DNA of 64,000 nt, taken from an uncultured Chromatiaceae bacterium. Lineage in GTDB: Bacteria > Pseudomonadota > Gammaproteobacteria > DRLM01. Of this stretch, positions 55,123 through 64,000 are shown in pieces (positions within the stretch are counted from its first letter, which is position 1; each line of letters begins with the position of its first letter). A model generated the notes under the pieces. That model worked only from the letters and a program-made list of their open reading frames with translations. It searched no databases and was not told the origin of the DNA. Location: contig CALZJG010000122.1 of assembly GCA_945787555.1 (NCBI GenBank), positions 69,674 to 133,673 of the forward strand, given 5' to 3'. The position numbers were made by a program, and so were the translations under genes.

Positions 55123-55713
55123 ATGCTCACCCGCCAACAAGCCAAGGCCCTGCACGGCATCCGCGTGCATCTGGCGCGCGAGGGACACGCCCCCACCCTC
55201 AAGGAGCTCGGAGCCGCCCTGGGCGTCAATTCCAAGGGGGCGGTGCACCGCTTGGTGCAAGCGCTGGTGGACAAGGGTTATTTGGCGCGCGGCGGCGGTT
55301 GGCGCGGGCTGCGGCCCACTGAAGAGGCGGCGCCGTGGAGTCTGCCGCTGCTGGGGCGCATCGCCGCCGGCCAACCCATCGAGGCCATTCCCGGCCGTGA
55401 TACGCTCAATCTTGCCGACTTCCTGCTGGGCCCGAATCGTTACGCACTGCAGGTGAGCGGCGAGTCGATGATCGAGGCCGGCATCCTCGACGGCGATACG
55501 GTGGTCGTGCAACAGCGCGACAGCGCCGAAGACGGCGACATCGTAGTGGCGCTCATCGATCGCGATGAGGCCACGCTCAAACGCCTGCGCTACAACCGCG
55601 ACGGCTCGATCACGCTGCTCCCCGCCAACGCCGCCCTGGCGCCCGTCACCTACAGTGCCGCCCGCCTCACCATTCAAGGCGTGGTGGTGGGCCTGCTGCG
55701 CGGTTACCGTTGA
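55123..55713 (+). CDS. lexA: LexA-like SOS repressor / S24 peptidase
   Basis: A 196-residue repressor-protease. The N-terminal winged helix reads LTRQQAKALHGIRVHLAREG with HAPTLKELGAALGVNSKGAV. The C-terminal S24 domain has the nucleophile in ALQVSGESMIEAGILDGDTV and the catalytic Lys in LKRLRYNRDGSI. The expected Ala-Gly cleavage site is visible as AAG in GRIAAGQPIEAI. The recognition helix differs from E. coli LexA, consistent with the unusual operator. It is followed directly by a Y-family polymerase remnant, so it could also be a specialised lexA paralogue of a lexA-polymerase pair. Confidence 0.82.
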   Translation: MLTRQQAKALHGIRVHLAREGHAPTLKELGAALGVNSKGAVHRLVQALVDKGYLARGGGWRGLRPTEEAAPWSLPLLGRIAAGQPIEAIPGRDTLNLADFLLGPNRYALQVSGESMIEAGILDGDTVVVQQRDSAEDGDIVVALIDRDEATLKRLRYNRDGSITLLPANAALAPVTYSAARLTIQGVVVGLLRGYR

Positions 55714-55744
55714 GGGCGCGTGGTGGTCAAGTGGTAGTGGCCGC

Positions 55745-55845
55745 GTGCCAGCATTATTAGTCGACATGAAGGTCTTCTTCGCTTCGCTGGAGCGACGCCA
55801 TCAGCCGGTATGACGCGGCCGCCCCATCGGTTTCGCCAACGGCAC
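55745..55845 (+). pseudogene. Truncated Y-family DNA polymerase (DinB/UmuC-like) remnant
   Basis: A short frame from GTG 55745 reads VPALLVDMKVFFASLERRHQ and PV, then TGA at 55811-55813, then in the same frame RGRPIGF. This is the start of a Y-family lesion-bypass polymerase (LVDM-x3-FFAS-x-E and the following RGRP). The rest is not recognisable downstream. It lies 31 bases after the lexA-like gene, matching the common repressor-polymerase pairing, and is evidently dead. Confidence 0.6.
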
Positions 55846-56475
55846 ACTAGACACGTGCCTCATCAGCGGTTCCTGCGAGACGCGGCGACGCGGGTTGCTT
55901 GGGCGGTGATGACTGCAACGCATTTCCCACCGACGACGCCTCGCCCTCGCTCGCCTTGATCGCCTTGAACCGCCGCGCTAAGAAGCATTGCCGCTCGCAG
56001 ACGTACGCCAAACGCAAGCTACCGCGCTCCATCCGCGTCCCGCCCGGGGGCAAGGTGATCCGTTCGGCGAAATGACTCTTCACCGACGTCTGCGACCGTG
56101 TGACGGACGCCGTCAATCAACGCGAGGGTGAATTCGCCCTCGCCCGGTCGCGCTTGGTGCGTCACGCGTCCAGATCCAAGCTCAGCGCCGCGGCATGAAA
56201 ACCGTAGGCGATCGGCAGACCATTTGTTAGTAAGCACGCGTTAATGGGTAGGCACAAGCCGATCTAGTTCAATGCAGCGAAGTACCCGGCTTATTTATCA
56301 GGGACGCGAGCCGCTGGCCAAAGCTAGCTGTTCACCCGGCACGACGCGCCGTTGTGTTCCTCCCGCCCGACTACCCGCCGATGCTGAAGGCGCCCTCAGT
56401 AACGCGAATCAAACAGGTGCGGCTACCCGCCGACCATCCTTTTTCCCCGCACAGCGATGGTATACTTCCCGCCCC
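55846..56475. other. Degenerate stretch, no gene seen
   Basis: About 630 bases between the polymerase remnant and lgt. Frames are short and interrupted, and translations are Arg-rich without recognisable motifs. It may be the decayed remainder of the polymerase operon. GGTATACT at 56459-56466 could be part of the lgt promoter. Confidence 0.4.
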
Positions 56476-57276
56476 ATGCTGACCTATCCCGACATCGATC
56501 CCGTAGCCTTGCAGCTCGGCCCTATCAAGATTCATTGGTACGGGATCATGTACTTGGTGGGTTTCGCCAGCGCCTGGTGGTTGGCGCGCTGGCGCGCGCG
56601 GCGTGCCGACTCAGGCTGGCAGGAAGTGGAGGTCGGCGATCTGATCTTTTACGCGGCGCTGGGCGTGGTGCTGGGCGGGCGCGTCGGCTATATCTTGTTC
56701 TATGATTTCGGCTCATTTCTGGCCAACCCCTTAATGATTTTCAAGGTGTGGGAGGGCGGCATGTCCTTCCACGGCGGCTTGCTGGGCGTGATCGTAGCCA
56801 TGGCGCTGTACGCGCGGCGCACAGCGCGCGGCTTCTTCCAGGTGGCGGACTTCGTCGCACCGCTGGTGCCGATCGGATTGGGCGCGGGTCGGCTGGGGAA
56901 TTTCATCAACGGTGAGTTGTGGGGCCGGGTCAGCGAGGCCCCATGGGCGATGGTGTTTCCCAGCGGCGGGCCGCTGCCGCGCCATCCTTCGCAGCTCTAC
57001 GAAATGCTGCTGGAAGGGGGGGTACTGTTCGTCATGCTGTGGTTTTATTCGCGCCAGCCGCGACCGACGATGGCGGTGTCGGGACTGTTCTTATTGGGTT
57101 ATGGGGTGTTTCGTTTCGCGGTCGAGTTGGTACGCGAGCCGGATGCCCACCTGGGTTATCTGGCGTTCGGTTGGCTGACGATGGGGCAAGTGTTGTCCAC
57201 GCCGCTGGTGGTGTTGGGCGCCGTGTTGATGTGGCTGGCTTATCGCAAGCGCATGCCGGCCACGCGCAAAGGTTGA
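56476..57276 (+). CDS. lgt: Prolipoprotein diacylglyceryl transferase
   Basis: A 266-residue polytopic inner-membrane enzyme that attaches diacylglycerol to the lipobox Cys, the first step in lipoprotein maturation. The signature is [14 protein letters not shown] (about 139-152). Also present are [18 protein letters not shown] at the N-terminus and the HGG loop in [14 protein letters not shown]. The start at 56476 ([15 protein letters not shown]) is the usual one; the longer frame upstream overlaps degenerate DNA. It precedes thyA by four bases in a conserved lgt-thyA order. Confidence 0.96.
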   Translation: MLTYPDIDPVALQLGPIKIHWYGIMYLVGFASAWWLARWRARRADSGWQEVEVGDLIFYAALGVVLGGRVGYILFYDFGSFLANPLMIFKVWEGGMSFHGGLLGVIVAMALYARRTARGFFQVADFVAPLVPIGLGAGRLGNFINGELWGRVSEAPWAMVFPSGGPLPRHPSQLYEMLLEGGVLFVMLWFYSRQPRPTMAVSGLFLLGYGVFRFAVELVREPDAHLGYLAFGWLTMGQVLSTPLVVLGAVLMWLAYRKRMPATRKG

Positions 57277-57280
57277 GGTC

Positions 57281-58075
57281 ATGCAGCAATATCTAGATTT
57301 GATGCGTCACGTCATGGCGCACGGGGTGCACAAGAGTGACCGCACCGGCACCGGCACGCTGAGCGTGTTTGGTCATCAAATGCGTTATGATCTCGCCGCC
57401 GGTTTTCCGCTGGTGACCACCAAGAAACTGCATCTGCGCTCCATCATTCACGAGTTGCTGTGGTTTCTCCAGGGCAACACCAACATCCAGTACTTGCGTG
57501 ACAACGGCGTGAGTATCTGGGACGAGTGGGCGGACGAACACGGCAATCTCGGCCCTATCTACGGTTATCAATGGCGCTCGTGGCCGACCCCCGACGGGCG
57601 CCACATCGACCAAATAAGCCAAGTCGTCGAACAAATACAGCGCAATCCCGATTCGCGCCGTCTTATCGTCAGCGCTTGGAATGTTGCCGACATCGACAAC
57701 ATGCAATTGCCGCCCTGTCACGCCTTCTTTCAGTTCTATGTCGCCGAAGGCAAATTGTCGTGCCAGCTCTATCAGCGCAGCGCGGATATTTTTCTCGGTG
57801 TGCCGTTCAATATCGCCTCGTATGCCTTGCTGACACTGATGATCGCCCAGGTGACGGGGCTCCGACCGGGCGAGTTCGTACACACGCTCGGCGACGCGCA
57901 CCTGTATCTCAATCACCTCGAGCAAGCGGAACTGCAATTATCGCGTGAACCCTATGCCTTACCCGAGATGAAGCTCAACCCGGCGGTGAAGTCGGTGTTC
58001 GATTTCAAATACGACGATTTCGAATTGGTGGGCTATCAAAGTCATCCCGCCATCAAGGCGCCGGTGGCGGTGTAA
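57281..58075 (+). CDS. thyA: Thymidylate synthase ThyA
   Basis: A 264-residue folate-dependent enzyme converting dUMP to dTMP. The catalytic Cys is in [12 protein letters not shown] (Cys about 146). [19 protein letters not shown] near the start and [20 protein letters not shown] are diagnostic. It is co-transcribed with lgt (four-base gap) and is followed 75 bases later by folA, which recycles the dihydrofolate it makes. Confidence 0.97.
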   Translation: MQQYLDLMRHVMAHGVHKSDRTGTGTLSVFGHQMRYDLAAGFPLVTTKKLHLRSIIHELLWFLQGNTNIQYLRDNGVSIWDEWADEHGNLGPIYGYQWRSWPTPDGRHIDQISQVVEQIQRNPDSRRLIVSAWNVADIDNMQLPPCHAFFQFYVAEGKLSCQLYQRSADIFLGVPFNIASYALLTLMIAQVTGLRPGEFVHTLGDAHLYLNHLEQAELQLSREPYALPEMKLNPAVKSVFDFKYDDFELVGYQSHPAIKAPVAV

Positions 58076-58150
58076 GGGGATTCCGTCGACAGGTAACGAG
58101 TGCTTGAACATACCGCCTGAAACCCACACGACTAAATAATTGACACACCC

Positions 58151-58666
58151 ATGACCCAGAATAGTGGAACACTCATCATTTCCCTCATCGCTGCCATGGG
58201 TAACGATAGAGTGATCGGTATCGACAATCGCCTGCCGTGGCGCTTGCCGGCGGACCTGAAGCACTTTCGCGCCATGACACTGGGCAAGCCGGTGCTGATG
58301 GGGCGCAAGACATTTGAATCCATCGGCAAACCGCTGCCGGGAAGATTGAATATCGTCATCACACAGGATGCGGCGTATAGCGCCGCGGGCGTCACCGTAG
58401 TGCATAGTGTGGATGAGGCCTTGACGGCCGCGGGCAATGCGCCGGAAATGATGGTCATGGGTGGCGCGTCGTTCTACGTGCAGATGCTGCCGCGCGCCGA
58501 GCGTTTGTATCTCACCTTAGTTCACGGTGACTTCGCCGGCGACGCCTATTTCCCCACCTATGACGAAAATGAATGGGGCGTGGTGTCTCGCGACGACCAC
58601 GCCCCCGATCAGGCTAATCCCCACCCCTATAGTTTCTTGCTACTGGAACGCAAAGGGCGAAGATAA
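58151..58666 (+). CDS. folA: Dihydrofolate reductase
   Basis: A 171-residue NADPH-dependent enzyme that reduces dihydrofolate to tetrahydrofolate. The active-site pattern is visible: IGIDNRLPWRLPADLKHFRA (with the catalytic Asp in PADL), then GKPVLMGRKTFESIGKPLPG, and the NADPH loop MVMGGASFYVQMLPRAERLY. It sits directly after thyA, its metabolic partner. Confidence 0.97.
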   Translation: MTQNSGTLIISLIAAMGNDRVIGIDNRLPWRLPADLKHFRAMTLGKPVLMGRKTFESIGKPLPGRLNIVITQDAAYSAAGVTVVHSVDEALTAAGNAPEMMVMGGASFYVQMLPRAERLYLTLVHGDFAGDAYFPTYDENEWGVVSRDDHAPDQANPHPYSFLLLERKGRR

Positions 58667-58682
58667 ACGCCACTCACTGCGT

Positions 58683-59249
58683 TCAATGCACGGCGCGAGA
58701 TTCCGGCTCGTTGGCGCGCAACGGCGGCGGGACTTCAGTCTCCGCGGCGGGCGCATCTTGTCCGGCGCCGTTACCGGAAGTCGGTTTCGTTTCCACCCGG
58801 GCTACCGGCTCCGCTTCGGCCTTGACTTCCGCCGGCGCTTCGGCCTGCACTTCTACTGGCGCTTCGGTAGACGCTTCAGCCGCGGCTTCTGCCGCTGTTT
58901 CAGGGGTGACATCACGCTCGTCCTGGCTACGCTCGGCCAGTAGACGATCGCCGCCCTCCATGCTCAGCTTCGGCGCATTGTCACCACATAAGCTTTGCGA
59001 GCTGCTCGCCAGATGTTGATACACCGCGCGATAACTGGCGGTGAGATTGTTCACCAGCTCGGCGGTCGTGGCGAAATGCTGTGTCACCTGTTCCTTGTAT
59101 TGATCATATTCACCGCGTACCTCATTCAACTCACCTTCTAAGCGTTTCGCTTGTTGGTGCGCGGTGTTGGTGGAGCGACCCACCATGAATCCCCATAGCA
59201 AGCCGCCGAAGAACAAAACCGCAACTGCTAACAAAATCCAGCCGGACAT
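58683..59249 (-). CDS. YhcB/ZapG-like (DUF1043) inner-membrane protein
   Basis: A 188-residue protein with an N-terminal membrane helix (WILLAVAVLFFGGLLWGFMVG) and a coiled coil (AKRLEGELNEVRGEYDQYKE) that matches DUF1043. The family helps coordinate cell envelope growth and division. ELVNNLTASYRAVYQHLASS is also typical. The C-terminus is an unusual Ala/Glu/Pro-rich low-complexity tail. The start at 59249 (MSGW) has GGGAGG at good spacing, better than a GTG six bases earlier. It is convergent with folA. Confidence 0.82.
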   Translation of the reverse strand: MSGWILLAVAVLFFGGLLWGFMVGRSTNTAHQQAKRLEGELNEVRGEYDQYKEQVTQHFATTAELVNNLTASYRAVYQHLASSSQSLCGDNAPKLSMEGGDRLLAERSQDERDVTPETAAEAAAEASTEAPVEVQAEAPAEVKAEAEPVARVETKPTSGNGAGQDAPAAETEVPPPLRANEPESRAVH

Positions 59250-60417
59250 AGCCACCTCCCCTTATATATGGTTTATGGGCAAACCTAGTTTTTCGAAGGT
59301 TACGTCCTGCAACGGGGTCGGTCAAGGAAATGAATGCGGCACAAACAGATCTCAAGAGCCGTGCCAACCCACCCGACAACTAACCTAGACGTCACGGCAT
59401 TTTCGATCTCTAAATTGGCTAAATTGACTTGCGCAACCGACTGTAAAACATATATGCCTGAAATACATAAGCAAAGTAATGTCGCCAGCCGTCTAGACGG
59501 TAACCTGGCGGCGATGCATTCCGGCAGAGTTCCGTTGGGAGGGCGGACTATCTTCGGCACCAATAAGAATAGAGTTCCTCGTCTGAGCACCGCAACCAAC
59601 AATCATGCCAAGATCTTGCCGCAAACCGTCTTAATCGGCGCTAATCTGAGCGCCCAACGGACGCGGACCGCCAATGCGATCAGTTACAGATGTGGCACAG
59701 GGCGCAACGGCGTGCTGGCAAGCTCGCTCATGCGACTCGGCTTCGAATCGGTGACAACACTCGCCCTGACCATGAAGCTAATTATCAGCGTCCGGCACCA
59801 TCACCCCAACATCGACATGAGCAACTTTTTGGTGCGCGCCCGCTTAGTCGCGGCGTTGCTACGTGTAGTGGCTACCTATGGCGATGGGCGTGATGTGGAT
59901 AAAAACTCGGCGCACGCGCTCTTGCCGCTCTGGGTCGATATTACTGGCGCGTTCTGGCTGCCCGAGCAATGTCGGCCGATTCAGCAAAGGCGCGCGCAAG
60001 CCGAACCGAGCATCACGAAATATCTAAATACTACATATCCCATGTACCGGACAAGGCGCGGTGCTTGTTTGCCAGGGTGCTTACGGAGGACCCAGAAATG
60101 CTCGTTAACGTCGCCGTCGGCAACGCCTGGCGAAACCTCTTGCCCTTGAATTTTGTCCAACTTGCGGGTCGTGACTATTCGGTCGCCGCAGTACATGGTC
60201 TTGAGCAAAAACCGCTGGGTTTCTTTGTCGTGGATTGGCTGCTGAACCAACCCATCAGCAGCAGTAAGGAGTCATACCAACAGGGTGCATTTCGGCGCTC
60301 AAGCGCGCCTGGCTCTGCGCTTATGCACTTCAGTAATGTGGCTCTATCAACCTCACGTCAGGACATTATAATAGGGCGTCGATAGATGCTTCGCCTGCCG
60401 CAATCGGAGTAGCGAAT
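59250..60417. promoter_or_regulatory. 1.17-kb region without a supported gene; pgl promoter at its end
   Basis: A 271-codon open frame on the plus strand (59334-60149) has no recognisable motif, uneven composition and no ribosome site, and other frames break it up. I see no transposase signature. A perfect TATAAT at 60367-60372 lies 45 bases upstream of pgl and probably is its -10, though the -35 (CTATCA, 17 bases before) is weak. Confidence 0.4.
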
Positions 60418-61170
60418 ATGGTCATCGGAGATTTACGTATACACACTGATTTAGACGCTCTCAGTTACGCCGTCGCTCAACGCTGGGTGGAATTGGCGGA
60501 TGCGTCCATCGCCGCGCGTGGAAAGTTTCATGTCGCGCTGTCCGGCGGCTCCACACCGCACGCCTTATATCGACGCTTGGCCAATCCGGAATTCGCGCAA
60601 CGCATTCCTTGGGATCGCGTACATATCTATTTCGGTGATGAGCGCACCGTGCCGCCCGATCATGCCGACAGCAACTACCGCATGGCGCGTGAAGCACTGT
60701 TCGATCATGTGCCCATTCCCGCAGCGCAAATTTTTCGTATCGAAGGTGAGATGGATGATCCTCACGACGCCGCCACGCGCTATGCGCGCACTCTCACGGC
60801 CATGCTGCCACTCGGCGCGCAGGGCGTCGTCCAATTTGACATGCTTTTGCTGGGGGTCGGGCCGGATGGTCATATTGCTTCCCTGTTTCCCGGCACACCG
60901 GCACTGCATGAAAGGGCCCGCTTCGTCGAAGCGGTACACGTCCCGCAATTGGATACGTGGCGCATCAGCATTACCTATCCGGTCATCGATCATGCGCGTT
61001 TTGTCGTCATGCTGGTGAGCGGCGAAAACAAGGCGAGCATCATGCACGATATATTCACCAAGCGCGAAGCGCCGCCTTATCCTGTGCAGCTCATCAATCC
61101 GCGCGGGACCTTGGAGTGGCACTTGGATCGCGCCGCGGCGACATCATTACCCAATGGTTTGCGTGAATGA
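60418..61170 (+). CDS. pgl: 6-phosphogluconolactonase
   Basis: A 250-residue enzyme of the oxidative pentose phosphate / Entner-Doudoroff route, hydrolysing 6-phosphogluconolactone. The phosphate-binding FHVALSGGSTPHALYRRL, then WDRVHIYFGDERTVPPDHAD, and LLLGVGPDGHIASLFPG are all conserved. Its TGA overlaps the glk ATG (ATGA), so the two sugar-phosphate enzymes are coupled. A zwf gene is not in the window. Confidence 0.95.
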   Translation: MVIGDLRIHTDLDALSYAVAQRWVELADASIAARGKFHVALSGGSTPHALYRRLANPEFAQRIPWDRVHIYFGDERTVPPDHADSNYRMAREALFDHVPIPAAQIFRIEGEMDDPHDAATRYARTLTAMLPLGAQGVVQFDMLLLGVGPDGHIASLFPGTPALHERARFVEAVHVPQLDTWRISITYPVIDHARFVVMLVSGENKASIMHDIFTKREAPPYPVQLINPRGTLEWHLDRAAATSLPNGLRE

Positions 61171-62159
61171 ACGTCTTGGCGGGAGACATCGGCGGCACCA
61201 AAACATTGCTGCGTATCGTCAATAGGGACGGCGCGCGACAACAGCTGATTTTTGAAGCGCGCTATTCCAGCTCAGCATTCGAGCGTTTCGAGGACATGCT
61301 CGAACAATTCCGCCATGAGGCGACGCCTGGCTTTTGGCGGGACATCGGCGCGGCCTGCTTCGGCGTGGCCGGTCCCGTCACGACCCACGCCGCTCATCAG
61401 GAAGCACAAGTGACCAATCTGCCATGGCGACTGCACAGCGCGCATTTGGCGGAGCAGTTCACTCTGCCCCGGGTCAGGCTCATTAATGATTTCGCGGCCA
61501 TCGGCTACGGCATACCGGTACTAGGTGAGGAAGATTTGGTTACCCTGCAATCCGCCCCGGCGCGACCGCAAGCGCCCTGTTTAATCATTGGTGCGGGTAC
61601 CGGCTTGGGGGTGGCGCAGTTATTCATCGAGGGCAATGATTATCGGGTGTGGGCTTCCGAAGGCGGTCATCTGGCTTTTTCCCCGTCCGATGAACAACAC
61701 ACCGCCTTACTGCGATATCTCCGCAAACGTCACGGTCGCGTGTCGTGGGAGCGTGTGGTGTCTGGACCGGGATTAGTCAATATCTACAGCTTCCTGCATG
61801 ATTGCGGTGCCACGTCCACGCAAGCACACCGCCAAATCCTGGCCCAAGAAGATCCCGCCGCCGCGATCGCTACGGCGGCTTTGCAGCACAACGATCCGAT
61901 CGCACGGCGCGCCCTGGAAATGTTCGTGTCCTTGTATGGCGCCATCGCCGGTGAGCTAGCGTTGGTGACGCTCGCTTACGGGGGTGTCTACCTAGCCGGG
62001 GGCATTGCACCTAAACTGATCGACCTGCTGAAGCAGGAACAGTTTCTTCATGCTTTCACGGCGAAGGGGCGGATGGCAAGACTGGTACAAGACATGCCGG
62101 TCCATGTCGTCACGCAACCGCAAGTGGGGTTGATGGGCGCAGCGGCGGCGGCCACCTAG
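61167..62159 (+). CDS. glk: Glucokinase (ROK-independent bacterial type)
   Basis: A 330-residue ATP-dependent hexokinase-type enzyme that phosphorylates glucose. Features are LAGDIGGTKTLLRIV (phosphate loop), LINDFAAIGYGIPVLGEEDL (sugar/catalytic Asp), IGAGTGLGVAQL, and EGGHLAFSPSDEQ with RVVSGPGLVNIYSFL. It starts inside the pgl stop. It converges on gyrB, with a 24-base gap. Confidence 0.95.
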   Translation: MNVLAGDIGGTKTLLRIVNRDGARQQLIFEARYSSSAFERFEDMLEQFRHEATPGFWRDIGAACFGVAGPVTTHAAHQEAQVTNLPWRLHSAHLAEQFTLPRVRLINDFAAIGYGIPVLGEEDLVTLQSAPARPQAPCLIIGAGTGLGVAQLFIEGNDYRVWASEGGHLAFSPSDEQHTALLRYLRKRHGRVSWERVVSGPGLVNIYSFLHDCGATSTQAHRQILAQEDPAAAIATAALQHNDPIARRALEMFVSLYGAIAGELALVTLAYGGVYLAGGIAPKLIDLLKQEQFLHAFTAKGRMARLVQDMPVHVVTQPQVGLMGAAAAAT

Positions 62160-62183
62160 TAGCGTACTGCCCACTTAGCTTCA

Positions 62184-64000
<1,817 letters not shown>

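Noticed and set aside
59334-60149. 271-codon open frame on the plus strand
   Set aside because: No ribosome site, no recognisable motif, frame-inconsistent composition. It was considered as a transposase remnant, but no DDE-like or IS-end signature was visible.

Overview
The window looks like a chromosomal segment of a moderately high-GC gammaproteobacterium. Four things support this: the order mreB-mreC-mreD-mrdA-rodA-mltB-rlpA-dacA-dat-ybeD-lipB-lipA, the large TOPRIM-region insert in GyrB, a YhcB/ZapG-type protein, and the presence of both GlyGly-CTERM and PEP-CTERM sorting tails. I cannot name the genus. No rRNA, tRNA, CRISPR array or intact mobile element was recognised.

Layout. 0-3.4 kb: an edge-truncated OmpR-type response regulator diverges from a Spy/CpxP-like periplasmic gene across two perfect TGTAAC-N5-GTTACA palindromes. 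A 33-residue membrane peptide, a PAP2 phosphatase and a decayed flippase-like (UPF0104) pseudogene follow. 3.6-16 kb: fbp, a von Willebrand A/coiled-coil membrane operon, a matrixin-like protease pair, marC, a DUF1439 gene, a cation/proton antiporter, a truncated haemoglobin with a 2Fe-2S reductase under a candidate NsrR-type operator, and an M23 peptidase. 16.4-29 kb: a sensory block with two chemoreceptors, a soluble Cache protein, CheX- and CheY-like proteins, a PstS-like binding protein and a phosphate-type porin, then sohB and a DUF2845 gene. Part of this block lies between gatA and gatB, so the usual gatCAB operon is split by about 8 kb.

31-43 kb is the cell-shape and lipoate core: MreBCD, PBP2 and RodA (lateral wall elongation), MltB, RlpA and DacA (wall trimming), D-amino acid transaminase, then LipB/LipA. 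The mreC gene appears to start at ATC. 43-44.8 kb is an AT-richer, overlapping three-gene cassette (TIGR04255-like, a GWDGY protein and an unknown) inserted between lipA and uppP; it is the best candidate for an undescribed system. 45-55 kb: uppP, a large subtilase with a GlyGly-CTERM tail, uvrD, small proteins and a PEP-CTERM protein. 55-56 kb: a LexA-like repressor with an unusual inverted-repeat operator, followed by a dead Y-family polymerase fragment. 56-64 kb: lgt-thyA-folA, a ZapG-like gene, a 1.1-kb stretch with no convincing gene, pgl-glk, and gyrB running off the edge.

All calls come from reading the sequence. Family names rest on recognised motifs, not database searches, and operators and promoters are pattern matches only.
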